Source: CAYUET01 sp964443875 (GTDB taxonomy: Bacteria; Auribacterota; JAFGBW01). From it: DNA of 64,000 nt. The stretch covers positions 1 to 64,000 of the forward strand of contig CAYUET010000001.1 of assembly GCA_964443875.1 (NCBI GenBank). The letters run 5' to 3'. This document shows positions 26,039-34,627 of this stretch, one piece after another. The notes under the pieces are model-generated. The model saw only the letters and a program-made list of their open reading frames with translations. It was not told the origin of the DNA and did no database searches. Position numbers and translations under genes: made by a program. Numbering within the stretch: the stretch's first letter is position 1; the number at the start of each line of letters is the position of its first letter.

Positions 26039-26185
26039 GAATTCTATCTTCTCCTTTTGAATTTTGGACGGGATTGAGGTAGAAACTTATCAGATTTATG
26101 GATGAATGACAAAATATTTTATAGGAAAGATAGAAATAATCTGTAATAGTGTATCAAAAGACAACCGATGAAAAAGGATAATGCT

Positions 26186-26986
26186 ATGAAATTCAATCCA
26201 AAAGAGTTTTTTTTAATAGCCGGTCCCTGCGTGGCGGAAAATCAGAAAGTGTGTTTTCAAGTTGCGGAAAAACTGCAGGAAATTGTTTCAGAATATAAAA
26301 TTCAGCTTATTTTTAAAGCATCTTATACCAAGGCAAACCGTTCTTCATCGGATTCCTATCGCGGACCGGGACTGAAGGCCGGCCTTAAGATTTTAGAGGC
26401 GGTAAAAAATAAATTCGGGCTGCCCGTGATTACAGATATTCATGAATGTTATGAGGTCGATGAAATCAGGTATACGGTTGATTTTTTGCAGATTCCGGCT
26501 TTTTTAAGCCGGCAGACGGAATTGCTTGAAAAAGCAGGACAATCCGGACTTTGGGTGAATATAAAAAAGGGGCAGTTTCTGGCTCCCTGGGATATTAAAA
26601 ACGCTGTTGAAAAAGTTGAGAGTACCGGAAATTCCAATGTATTGGTGACGGAAAGAGGATCAAGTTTCGGATACAACAACCTCGTGATTGACTACAGGGG
26701 AATGATTCTCATGCTCAGAGAGAAGCTTAATCTTGTGTTTGATGCCACCCACAGTGTGCAAACACCTTCGTCCCAGGGTAGATCTTCCGGCGGGGACCGT
26801 TCTCTGGCACCTGAACTCGCATATGCCGCAGCGGCCATAGGAGTAAGGGGATTCTTTTTTGAAACCCATCCCAATCCGGAAAAAGCCCTGTGTGACGGGC
26901 CCAATTCCCTTTATTTAAAAGACATGAAGAAGGTTGTTAAAAATCTGCTTGAAATTACAGCGCTAAGAAAAAAGAAATTCGGATAA
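26186..26986 (+). CDS. kdsA: 3-deoxy-8-phosphooctulonate synthase KdsA, metal-dependent type
   Basis: This enzyme condenses phosphoenolpyruvate with arabinose-5-phosphate to Kdo-8-phosphate. Recognisable elements are IAGPCVAE, FKASYTKANRSS, SYRGPGL, DATHSVQTPSSQG and ETHPNPEKALCDGP. The cysteine in GPC marks the metal-dependent class (Asn there marks the metal-independent E. coli class). His in DATHSV and the acidic residues of the ETHPNPEKALCDGP segment complete the site. ATG 26186 is preferred over 26168, because AGGA (26175-26178) lies 7 bases before it and the resulting 266 residues match the family length. Confidence 0.95.
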   Translation: MKFNPKEFFLIAGPCVAENQKVCFQVAEKLQEIVSEYKIQLIFKASYTKANRSSSDSYRGPGLKAGLKILEAVKNKFGLPVITDIHECYEVDEIRYTVDFLQIPAFLSRQTELLEKAGQSGLWVNIKKGQFLAPWDIKNAVEKVESTGNSNVLVTERGSSFGYNNLVIDYRGMILMLREKLNLVFDATHSVQTPSSQGRSSGGDRSLAPELAYAAAAIGVRGFFFETHPNPEKALCDGPNSLYLKDMKKVVKNLLEITALRKKKFG

Positions 26987-27014
26987 TCCGTTTTTTGTGC
27001 AACCCGGGTTTATG

Positions 27015-28115
27015 TTACTCGACAATTTTAACAGGGGTGTTGATCTGAATATAAAGGAAGAGTTCTTCAACATCCCCATTGCGCAAACGGATACAACCAG
27101 CAGAGCTCTGTTTGCCGACGGAATCATCATCCCATGTGCCGTGTATGCCGTAGCCGGGATAATTAATGGACATCCATCGTGTTCCTAAAAGGTTTGCTCT
27201 GGAGCCGAAAGGTACTATTTGTCCGTCGTGTTTGAACCATGTTGGATGAACCTGTTTATCCACAATATGAAATTCCCCGATGGGTGTAACATTTTCCCTT
27301 CCTGTACCTACCAGATATTCTTTGAAAAATTCTCCGTTTTCATAAACAATCAGGATATTTTTTGTTTTATTCACAAGAATGGAAAACTGGCTGGTGACGA
27401 TTTTAAGATGATTATGAGGTCTTATCACGGAAGTGGAGAGTATATTCGTTTTTTTGATCAGGTCAATATTGGCATTATATTTTTCTGCAATGGATGCCAG
27501 AGTTTCACCCGGTCTGATCATGTGGTCGATGCTGTTGGAAGTGATTCTTCTTGAGAAAATTCTTTTGATGTTGATTTCCCCGGCGAGGGCTTTGATTTTT
27601 GGGATAACAGGGGAGGATTCATCCGGGTTTTTTAGCATAGGACGTAAAAGTGTAATGGCTTTATCATAGTCATTTTTAAGGTAATAGACTTGGGCAAGAT
27701 GAAAGCAGGCCTGAGGATATAGTTCCGCAAGAGGGTCCATTAATTCGCTTTTTTTAAAGAAGCCTATTGCAAAGTCATAATTTTTTTCTTCAATAGCGGT
27801 CATGCCCAGATAAAGGTAGGCATGCATTTTATGGTAATGGGTTGTGGAATGGCGGATAATGAAGTCCCAGTAGGGAATGGCCTCTTTTTCCCTATGGGTA
27901 TTCTGGAGGGCAAGAGCCTTGAAAAAACATTGTTTCAACGAGTAAGGCTTGGGTTTAAGATTCTCGGGTGTGATCTTTTCATAGAGCTTTAACAATTCCG
28001 TGTATTTTTTTTCTTCAAAATACCGGGTTTCAATAAGAGAGGTCTGATGATTCCTGTATTGAATATAAAGCCAGACAGAAAAGACAATCAGGACTAAGGT
28101 AAAAAAACGTTTCAT
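27015..28115 (-). CDS. L,D-transpeptidase with TPR and LysM domains
   Basis: The 366-residue envelope protein has an N-terminal membrane anchor or signal (FFTLVLIVFSVWLYI) and TPR-like helical repeats (about 40-190). A LysM peptidoglycan-binding motif follows (MIRPGETLASIAEKYNANID). The C-terminal YkuD domain has its catalytic motif intact (IHGTWDDDSVGKQSSAGCIR, Cys in SSAGC). Family knowledge predicts formation of 3-3 peptide crosslinks or attachment of proteins to peptidoglycan in the periplasm. It lies 15 bases behind psd and is probably cotranscribed with it. The TPR region suggests a scaffold role as well. Confidence 0.9.
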   Translation of the reverse strand: MKRFFTLVLIVFSVWLYIQYRNHQTSLIETRYFEEKKYTELLKLYEKITPENLKPKPYSLKQCFFKALALQNTHREKEAIPYWDFIIRHSTTHYHKMHAYLYLGMTAIEEKNYDFAIGFFKKSELMDPLAELYPQACFHLAQVYYLKNDYDKAITLLRPMLKNPDESSPVIPKIKALAGEINIKRIFSRRITSNSIDHMIRPGETLASIAEKYNANIDLIKKTNILSTSVIRPHNHLKIVTSQFSILVNKTKNILIVYENGEFFKEYLVGTGRENVTPIGEFHIVDKQVHPTWFKHDGQIVPFGSRANLLGTRWMSINYPGYGIHGTWDDDSVGKQSSAGCIRLRNGDVEELFLYIQINTPVKIVE

Positions 28116-28130
28116 AATAAAAAAGTGCCT

Positions 28131-28754
28131 TTAGGAGTTTACGGTATCGGTGTATTTTGCAAGAGCGGTATTCCATCCTTCCACAATCTGGCCTTTTTGA
28201 ACAAGCGGAGTCATGGAACGGGGAATTCGGATATTGACTCTTGAACCGAAACGAATTAAACCCAGTAATTGTGCGGGTTTAAGGGGTTGTCCTTTCTGGA
28301 CAAAGCAGACAATTCTTCTGGCGATCAATCCCGCAATTTGCGTGATTTCAAGGGATTCACCGTTTTTAAGAGAAAAAGTGATTTTATTCTGTTCATTCAA
28401 ATGGGCGGAATCGGTGTTCATGGCATTGATGAATTCTCCCTTCTGATACTGAATATCAGAAACAGTAAGATCAGTAGGGGCGCATTGAACATGGACATTA
28501 AAAATGCTTAGAAAAATACTGATTAAAGTGGAGCCGTCTTCTGATTTTTCAACGGAAGTAACTTTCCCCCAGGCCGGTGAACAGATGGAATCCTTGGGGA
28601 GATCTTGGGTTATGGCGGGTATCCTGAAAAAAAAGGTAACGAAGACAAGGAGGACAAGGCAGAGAATTCCCAAAGGTTTTGAGAAGTATAGGAGAATGAA
28701 CATGAGCATTCCCAAAGGGATAACGAATTTAAAAGCTTCCGGATGAATTGACAT
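28131..28754 (-). CDS. psd: Phosphatidylserine decarboxylase, short archaeal-type
   Basis: The 207-residue protein has two N-terminal hydrophobic segments (about 8-24 and 28-44) and the proenzyme cleavage motif FGSRVNI. Family knowledge says self-cleavage between Gly and Ser creates the pyruvoyl cofactor. NVHVQCAP and the PAWGKV start of the catalytic domain support the family. It converts phosphatidylserine to phosphatidylethanolamine at the membrane. pssA, its frequent neighbour, is not present; cdsA lies at 41 kb. The L,D-transpeptidase gene follows after 15 bases. Confidence 0.88.
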   Translation of the reverse strand: MSIHPEAFKFVIPLGMLMFILLYFSKPLGILCLVLLVFVTFFFRIPAITQDLPKDSICSPAWGKVTSVEKSEDGSTLISIFLSIFNVHVQCAPTDLTVSDIQYQKGEFINAMNTDSAHLNEQNKITFSLKNGESLEITQIAGLIARRIVCFVQKGQPLKPAQLLGLIRFGSRVNIRIPRSMTPLVQKGQIVEGWNTALAKYTDTVNS

Positions 28755-28807
28755 ATTTTATAGTCCTTGAAAATTTTTGGTCATTCTACTTAAAAGATTT
28801 TTCTTGT

Positions 28808-30199
28808 CTATAGAGAAATATCAGATTGAGTATTAAGAGGTGTATTATTCTGGGAATCAGAGGAAATTTCAATTTTATCACGTCCCCCGCGTTTTGCCGC
28901 ATAAAGGGATTGATCCGCCGACTGAAGAAGTTTTTGTGAGCTGTCGCCTTCGTTGGGGAACATGGCAATTCCCATGGATACCGTTGTTTTAAATTCATTT
29001 TTTGTGCCGGGATTGAAAACCAGATCAGAAACGGAATTTTTTATACGCTGAGCAACCTGAATGGTCTGTTCCTGTGAGGTTCTGGGAAGAACAATGACGA
29101 ATTCATCTCCGCCGTAACGGCAGATGATATCCTCTTCACGGCAGCGGCTTTTTAAAATGCTTCCGATTTCACGGATAACATGATCCCCGGCAAGATGCCC
29201 ATGCCGGTCATTGACTTCTTTAAAACGGTCAATATCGATCATGATGAGACCGGCTTCTTTCTGGATTTCTTTATTTCTGGCAATTTCTTCTTCCAAAAGA
29301 GGATAAAAATGTCTTTTGAGATAAGCTCCGGATAAAGTGTCAATCGTCGAAAGGTATTTGATTTTGTGATAGAGTTTTGATTTGTGGATTTCCATTGAGA
29401 AGTGCAGAGTCAGGAGTTCCACTTGTTCGAGGTAGATTTGTTTTTCTATGAACAGGATCAGAGCCCCTGAATAGTCATCCTGAAAAAACAGGGGGACGAT
29501 CAGGGCAGGATTTTTGGCGGAGAGATCAAAGGAATTCGGGATGAGGCCAAAGGCGGGTGCATCCGTGACCCAGGAAAATTTTTTTTCATTTTTTACCCTG
29601 GAAAAGAGCACTTCTTCCTCTTTATTAACGGGAGCTTCCTTGATAATTTTGTCTTCAAGAGAATAGAAATAAGCGGCCAGATCTTTATTATTTTCAAGAA
29701 TTGTGGGGATATTGAGAACCAGATGAAGTTTTTTAAATCCGTCGAATCCTCCCAGACTTTTGACAAAAGAATGCAGGATTTCATTAAAATCCAGAAAATG
29801 GCTCATGGTCAGGGTTGCATTATAGATGGAGGAGGTCTGTTCAAGTTTTGCATGGGTTTCCTGAATTTCATGCTGCAGTTGTTTTTCGTCTTCATCATGA
29901 TAGAGCATTTTCTGGGAGAGCTCCTGATATTCATTTTCGATTTTTTTGAGGAAGGAGCGGTGCTGCAGGACTGAGCGATGGTAGAAAAAATCAAAGCCGA
30001 TGATGACAATAAACGAAAGCAGGTAAAAAGACAGAAAGATGGAGTTGGAATGGGGAAAAAAGGAATAAAAACAGGTGAGGAAGGTGTATAAGCAGCCAAT
30101 GGAGAGTCTGAAAATCAGGCTTCCGCAAATTTTATTTTGACTGCGGGAGGTAATATTAAGCAGTAAAAGAAATAATATCAAGGAATAAAAAAGATTCAT
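28808..30199 (-). CDS. Membrane diguanylate cyclase with GAF-like domain and I-site
   Basis: The 463-residue protein has about three N-terminal membrane helices (within 1-75), a coiled coil (about 80-125), a GAF-like sensor region (about 130-290) and a GGDEF domain. The active site is RYGGDEF. REED precedes it with five residues between, the inhibitory I-site arrangement, so product feedback is expected. Its ATG overlaps the stop of the upstream GGDEF gene by four bases. The two are similar in layout but not identical, probably products of an old duplication. Confidence 0.9.
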   Translation of the reverse strand: MNLFYSLILFLLLLNITSRSQNKICGSLIFRLSIGCLYTFLTCFYSFFPHSNSIFLSFYLLSFIVIIGFDFFYHRSVLQHRSFLKKIENEYQELSQKMLYHDEDEKQLQHEIQETHAKLEQTSSIYNATLTMSHFLDFNEILHSFVKSLGGFDGFKKLHLVLNIPTILENNKDLAAYFYSLEDKIIKEAPVNKEEEVLFSRVKNEKKFSWVTDAPAFGLIPNSFDLSAKNPALIVPLFFQDDYSGALILFIEKQIYLEQVELLTLHFSMEIHKSKLYHKIKYLSTIDTLSGAYLKRHFYPLLEEEIARNKEIQKEAGLIMIDIDRFKEVNDRHGHLAGDHVIREIGSILKSRCREEDIICRYGGDEFVIVLPRTSQEQTIQVAQRIKNSVSDLVFNPGTKNEFKTTVSMGIAMFPNEGDSSQKLLQSADQSLYAAKRGGRDKIEISSDSQNNTPLNTQSDISL

Positions 30200-31662
30200 A
30201 GATGAATCACCGTATTGTTCTTTCCTCGTTTTTTTGCGGCATACATTCTTTCGTCGGCTTTTTGAATAAGGGTGCGGAGATCTTTAGTGTCTGAGGGATA
30301 TTCGGCTATTCCGATGCTTAAGGTGGTAATGACGGTTTCGCGCCGGATATGAAATTTTTTATCGGAAACACTCAGTCTGATTTTTTCTGCAATCTCAAAG
30401 GCTTCTTTTTTATTGATGGAAGGCAGGATCATTGCAAATTCCTCTCCGCCGTATCGGACCGCAAATCCGGGCTGGGGGCAATTTTTGGAGATGATGGAGG
30501 AGGTATGGATCAGAATGTTGTCTCCGACAACGTGTCCGTATTTATCATTGACCTGTTTGAAATTATCGAGATCCATCATCATAAAGGAAAAGGAATTCAA
30601 GGGTTTGTTATCTTTTGGAATTTGAGCTAATTTCTGCATTTCTTCATGCATGAAGTGATTGAGATAAAGTCCTGTCAGGCCGTCTGTGATGGAGAGTTTC
30701 TGTGTTTCCTTAAAAAGTTCCGCATTTTTTAAAGAGAGGGCGGATATATTGGCAATAAGAACGAGCAGACGGAAATCGTTCATGTGAAAGGTATCCGGCT
30801 GGGTGGAATCAATCCTGATAATGCCCATTATTTTGTCATCGGAAATGAGAGGGGAGGCAATGATGGCAGAGGAATCCGCATAAATCAGCGGATAGACCGT
30901 TCTGTCAGACTGAAAACGATAATCCTCGTTCAAATCCGTGATCCTTAAGGGGGAGTGATAATTCAGGACCCAGTCGTTGACAAGGTCGCTTTTATTGTTT
31001 CGGAGAAGAACATTCTGTGAGCGTTCCTTGACGATGAAGTTCGTGTTGGAGAGTTCTCCTCGCTCATTGAGACATGAAAGGAAGTAGACATCTCCCTGGG
31101 GTATGCATTCATTTACAAAATTAAGAACGCTTTCATAGATATGTTCTGTTGAAAGAGAAAGATTGATTTTTGAAATATAGTTTCTCAAGTTGGTGAAACG
31201 GGAGATCTGATGCTCCAGGGCAATGTATTTTTGTCTCAAATTTTTAATATGGGAAGCTTTGTCGTTGAGGGATTCTTTTATTTTTTCCATTTCAAGAAAT
31301 TTTTCATGCTGTTCAATGGAGAACCTGTTTGTGATCCGTCTGCTGTAGATCTGAACCAGAATTAAAAGGGGGATGCAGAGAAAGAGCCAGCCGCTGCTGA
31401 AAATCAGGGAGATTAAAAAACAAAGACTCAGTGAAGCCAGGGAATAGATGATGATCCCCGTTCCTGAAAGATAAATGTTTGCAGGGAAAGAGAAAAGGAT
31501 AAGGCAGAGAAGAAGAAATTCTTCAATGCCCTGAATCCAGGTTTTATAAGGATTATCCAGAATGATCAGCAGGATAAAGCTTGTCGCAAAAAGCAGAAAG
31601 AGGACGATAATAAAAAGAAATTTATTGACCGGAGCTGGCAGAATGGTCGTGGATGGATTCAT
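30196..31662 (-). CDS. Membrane diguanylate cyclase with GAF domain, no I-site
   Basis: The 488-residue protein has about four N-terminal membrane helices (within 10-108), a coiled coil (about 118-160) and a GAF domain (about 165-320) with ITDLNEDYRF and IIASPLISDDKIMGIIRID. The GGDEF domain has the active RYGGEEF motif. The position of the I-site reads QPG instead of RxxD, so c-di-GMP feedback should be absent. It is coupled by ATGA to the next cyclase, and its start overlaps the small upstream gene by 41 bases. Confidence 0.9.
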   Translation of the reverse strand: MNPSTTILPAPVNKFLFIIVLFLLFATSFILLIILDNPYKTWIQGIEEFLLLCLILFSFPANIYLSGTGIIIYSLASLSLCFLISLIFSSGWLFLCIPLLILVQIYSRRITNRFSIEQHEKFLEMEKIKESLNDKASHIKNLRQKYIALEHQISRFTNLRNYISKINLSLSTEHIYESVLNFVNECIPQGDVYFLSCLNERGELSNTNFIVKERSQNVLLRNNKSDLVNDWVLNYHSPLRITDLNEDYRFQSDRTVYPLIYADSSAIIASPLISDDKIMGIIRIDSTQPDTFHMNDFRLLVLIANISALSLKNAELFKETQKLSITDGLTGLYLNHFMHEEMQKLAQIPKDNKPLNSFSFMMMDLDNFKQVNDKYGHVVGDNILIHTSSIISKNCPQPGFAVRYGGEEFAMILPSINKKEAFEIAEKIRLSVSDKKFHIRRETVITTLSIGIAEYPSDTKDLRTLIQKADERMYAAKKRGKNNTVIHL

Positions 31663-31912
31663 TAGGCTTTATATCCTGTAACTGGGGGGAAGTTTCAGAT
31701 TCTGAAGTTTTCCATTTTTTATAATACTTAGCTTCCCATTGAAGCCAGGCTTTATCCATGCCGATGTCTTTTCCCACTTTTTCGGATTCTATCCATTTGT
31801 ATTTTAAAATTTCATCCCGTTTACGGCAGTATTCCTGATAGATTTTGGACTGATAAACTACGCCTTGCGTATCATTTTCAGAATTAGAATTAGAAGGATT
31901 ACAGGTATTCAT
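31622..31912 (-). CDS. Small hydrophilic protein of unknown function
   Basis: The 96-residue protein has a low-complexity N-terminus (MNTCNPSNSNSENDTQG), a charged and aromatic core with KYKWIESEKVGKDIGMDKAW, LQWEAKYYKKWK, and a disordered tail. The core looks like a conserved short helical motif, but I cannot name the family with certainty. No signal peptide or membrane segment. It leads the two-cyclase operon with 41 bases of overlap, which favours a real gene and a shared role. Confidence 0.6.
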   Translation of the reverse strand: MNTCNPSNSNSENDTQGVVYQSKIYQEYCRKRDEILKYKWIESEKVGKDIGMDKAWLQWEAKYYKKWKTSESETSPQLQDIKPNESIHDHSASSGQ

Positions 31913-32048
31913 AATAATAGATTCCTAACTTTATTTTCACAGTATTGTGCGAATAGCCGGATCTTTAAAAAATAATAAATCCAAATTTAAAAAATCTTAC
32001 AATTAGTACTTATAGACTTCAAGTACAATTTAACACGTATTTTTCCTT

Positions 32049-32077
32049 TTGACAAGGGGGGGAGATTCTGTTTTTAT
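32049..32077 (+). promoter_or_regulatory. Candidate promoter for the 32.1-33.7 kb gene group
   Basis: TTGACA (32049-32054) and TTTTAT (32072-32077) are separated by 17 bases and lie about 30 bases upstream of ATG 32106. AAAGGA provides a ribosome site. A G-run in the spacer is unusual. Confidence 0.4.
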
Positions 32078-32105
32078 GAATAAACAGAAAAAAGGATAAA
32101 TTACG

Positions 32106-32372
32106 ATGTTGAATTATATTATTGCAGCGGTTTTGGTTTATGCAGTCCTGGCAGGAACAAGCCTTAAGGATTATCGTTTGAAGCTGACAGACATTCCCTG
32201 GATTTTACTGGTGACGGCCGGTTTTACATTAAGCTTTCTGGGGCTTTTTCATTATAATGATGAAAGAGTTATTTTCCTGGGTTGTGCTGTATTGTTTTGT
32301 GCAAATATGCTGACGTGGAGAGAGCATCGGAAAGAAAAAGGTCAAGCAAAGGAAGGGGAGTCTAATGCCTAA
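32106..32372 (+). CDS. Small membrane protein of unknown function
   Basis: The 88-residue protein has about three hydrophobic segments (3-18, 29-45, 52-67) followed by a charged, cytoplasmic-looking tail (REHRKEKGQAKEGESN). AAAGGA lies just upstream of the ATG. Its end overlaps the MaoC-type gene by 8 bases, so both are translated together. No family is recognised. Confidence 0.65.
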   Translation: MLNYIIAAVLVYAVLAGTSLKDYRLKLTDIPWILLVTAGFTLSFLGLFHYNDERVIFLGCAVLFCANMLTWREHRKEKGQAKEGESNA

Positions 32373-32778
32373 AGTTTCAGATTTTTCAATAGGACAAAAA
32401 GAATCCTTAACAAAACAGTTTCTTCTCACGGACGTGCAGAAATTTGCTGAAGTCAGTGAAGACCGCAATCCTATTCACCTGGATGAAGAGTATGCCAGGA
32501 ATTCCATTTTTGGGAAAAGGGTGGTGCACGGAATCCTTCAGGCCGGATTGATTTCCGCCGTATTGGGAAATAAGCTGCCTGGAAAAGGGTCTATCTACCG
32601 TGAACAGACTTTAAAATTCAAGAAGCCCGCTTATATTGGCGACACACTGACTGCATCTGTGGAAATCATCGAAATTAAAGAGCGGATCGGGCTGCTGATT
32701 ATGAAAACGACCGTAGTAAATCAGGATGGTGTCCTGTTGACAGAAGGGTTAGCCGAGGGTTTAGTTTCTAAATCCTAG
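32365..32778 (+). CDS. MaoC-type (R)-specific enoyl-CoA hydratase
   Basis: The 137-residue hot-dog-fold protein has the hydratase-2 motif EDRNPIHLDEEYARNS followed by FGKRVVHGILQAGLIS. These contain the catalytic Asp and His in the family arrangement. It would hydrate trans-2-enoyl-CoA (or ACP) to the (R)-3-hydroxy form, linking fatty acid oxidation or synthesis to other pathways. It lies 11 bases before metF and overlaps the small membrane protein gene by 8. No polyhydroxyalkanoate genes are nearby. Confidence 0.88.
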   Translation: MPKVSDFSIGQKESLTKQFLLTDVQKFAEVSEDRNPIHLDEEYARNSIFGKRVVHGILQAGLISAVLGNKLPGKGSIYREQTLKFKKPAYIGDTLTASVEIIEIKERIGLLIMKTTVVNQDGVLLTEGLAEGLVSKS

Positions 32779-32788
32779 AAATAACTAT

Positions 32789-33658
32789 ATGCTGAATCAT
32801 TTAACCGTTTCCCAACTTTTAGCGCGTCAGAAAAGAATGTTTTCTTTTGAGATTTTTCCTCCGAAAACAGATCAGGGGGTTGTTTCTTTATTTGAGCATT
32901 TGAATAAACTCAGGAAGTTTTCACCTGATTATATTTCTCTGACCTATGGTGCCGGAGGTTCAAACCAGACAAGATCGCTGGAGCTTTTAAAGCGTTTGAA
33001 TTCTGAATTTGACGGGGCTGTTGTGGCTCATTTTACCTGCGTAGGGCTTGATTTAAACAATATTCAGGGATTTATTTCACAGCTTGAGCAGCTGAATATA
33101 CGCAATATTTTAGCCTTAAGGGGTGACCCGCCTTTGAACCATCCGGACTTTGATTTTTCAAAGAATCATTTTAAATACGCGTCTGAACTGGTGGCTTATC
33201 TTAAGAAAAATACTTCTTTATGTATCGGCGTTGCCGGGTATCCTGAAGGGCATGTTGCAGCCCCAAGTCTTGAAAAAGACTGGGATTATCTGAAACAGAA
33301 AGTGGATGCCGGTGCTGAATTCATCATCACTCAGTTATTTTTTGATAATACCTGTTTTTTTAAATTTCGCGAGGGGCTGAGTAAACGCAATATTCATATC
33401 CCGATAATGCCCGGGATTTTACCCGTGCCATCCATTGATCGGCTTAATAAAAGTATTAATCTTTCCGGCACACGGGTACCGGATTCCTATAAAAAAATTG
33501 TTGAAAAATATGCGGAGGATCCCCAAGGCTTCAGAGAGGCTTCGGTTGCTTATTTTATTGAACAAATCACTGAATTGATGCAGTCCGGTGTTCCTGGAAT
33601 TCATTATTATATTTTAAACAGTTCAGATATTATTTCTGAAATTCTCGAAAAATTATAA
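32789..33658 (+). CDS. metF: Methylenetetrahydrofolate reductase MetF
   Basis: The 289-residue TIM-barrel flavoprotein has the family features FSFEIFPPKTDQG, SLTYGAGGSNQTRS, AHFTCVGL, NILALRGDPP, VAGYPEGH and FIITQLFFDN, all in order. It reduces 5,10-methylene-THF to 5-methyl-THF for methionine synthesis, or in acetogenic or methyl-branch one-carbon metabolism. No methyltransferase or MetV-type partner is adjacent, so its electron donor cannot be read from context. Confidence 0.95.
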   Translation: MLNHLTVSQLLARQKRMFSFEIFPPKTDQGVVSLFEHLNKLRKFSPDYISLTYGAGGSNQTRSLELLKRLNSEFDGAVVAHFTCVGLDLNNIQGFISQLEQLNIRNILALRGDPPLNHPDFDFSKNHFKYASELVAYLKKNTSLCIGVAGYPEGHVAAPSLEKDWDYLKQKVDAGAEFIITQLFFDNTCFFKFREGLSKRNIHIPIMPGILPVPSIDRLNKSINLSGTRVPDSYKKIVEKYAEDPQGFREASVAYFIEQITELMQSGVPGIHYYILNSSDIISEILEKL

Positions 33659-33758
33659 TAAGTTTTTTTTGTTTTCCTGACTGACTGTTTGTACAGTTAA
33701 ATCCATTGAATTTTATTAAATTGTGTGATAGGATTACTCTGTAAACAGGAGGTTAAAA

Positions 33759-34475
33759 ATGAATATCAATACGGCTACGGAAAGTACCCTGCTTAATTTG
33801 AACAAGGCCGGTAAGAATCTGACGAATTCCATGAATAAGGTGGCTACAGGCAAGGCTGTCAATCAGGCCTCTGATTCACCTTCAGATTATTATTCAATTA
33901 AAATGCTTGAGAGAGAAGTAAAACTCAGTGAAGTTGCGGCAAAAAATTATGAAAGAGAAACGAATGCCGGAAATACGGAAAGCACCCGGCTTGACTCTGC
34001 AGCCAATCTGGCTGAAGAGATTAGTACGCTCGCTTCTGCCTCAAAAGATGCAACCCTTTCACAGGAAGAGAAGGATGCGCTTCAGATGCAGTTGGAACAG
34101 ACAACCCAGTCTCTGGATACTCTCCTTAAAGAAAATAATCTGGGTTCTGCGGAATCCCTTGGGCTGACCCATCTTAAAATAAATTCAACAGAGAGTGATG
34201 CGGATAATGTTGTTGCCGCTGCCAATAAGGCCTTCAGCAGCCTTCTTGTCCAAAACGAAGCAACTGGAACCAACATTAACCAGCTTGCCCGGAAAACAAC
34301 GAATGTTCAGGCGTCTCTTGTGGACACCAAGGCGACTCTCAGCACTATACAGGATGCGGATGTGGCAGCTGAAGCCAGTAAGATTGAAGGATACAAGATT
34401 ATTCAATCCCTTGCTCTCAATGCGGTTAAAAGTTCTCAGGATGTTTCAAAGTCATCCTTGAATTTATTCGGATAA
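33759..34475 (+). CDS. Short flagellin homologue
   Basis: The 238-residue protein has the flagellin N-terminal coiled-coil signature (MNKVATGKAVNQASDSPSDY, usual SSGxxINSASDDxAG). Its C-terminal partner contains STIQDADVAAEASKIEGYK and ends SSLNLFG. The variable D2/D3 region between the two conserved helices is almost absent, and the whole is shorter than typical flagellins (about 270-500). It could be a minimal flagellin, a minor filament subunit or a flagellin-like secreted protein. A strong AGGAGG precedes the ATG. No other flagellar gene is in the window. A sigma-28 consensus could not be matched upstream. Confidence 0.82.
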   Translation: MNINTATESTLLNLNKAGKNLTNSMNKVATGKAVNQASDSPSDYYSIKMLEREVKLSEVAAKNYERETNAGNTESTRLDSAANLAEEISTLASASKDATLSQEEKDALQMQLEQTTQSLDTLLKENNLGSAESLGLTHLKINSTESDADNVVAAANKAFSSLLVQNEATGTNINQLARKTTNVQASLVDTKATLSTIQDADVAAEASKIEGYKIIQSLALNAVKSSQDVSKSSLNLFG

Positions 34476-34627
34476 GTAAAAAATTTTCTTTTGATTTTTC
34501 TTCTTCATCAGAAATCCGTCAATAATAACCCTTTTTTCATTCTTTTTATTTCTGCCCCGTCAGAAGTATCGATATTAAATTTCACAGGTATTTGACAGAA
34601 GCCGGCAATGGAGGTATTTATTATATT

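Noticed and set aside
33690..33758. Sigma-28 flagellar promoter before the flagellin-like gene
   Set aside because: TAAA elements exist but no GCCGATAA-like -10 is found at the right spacing.
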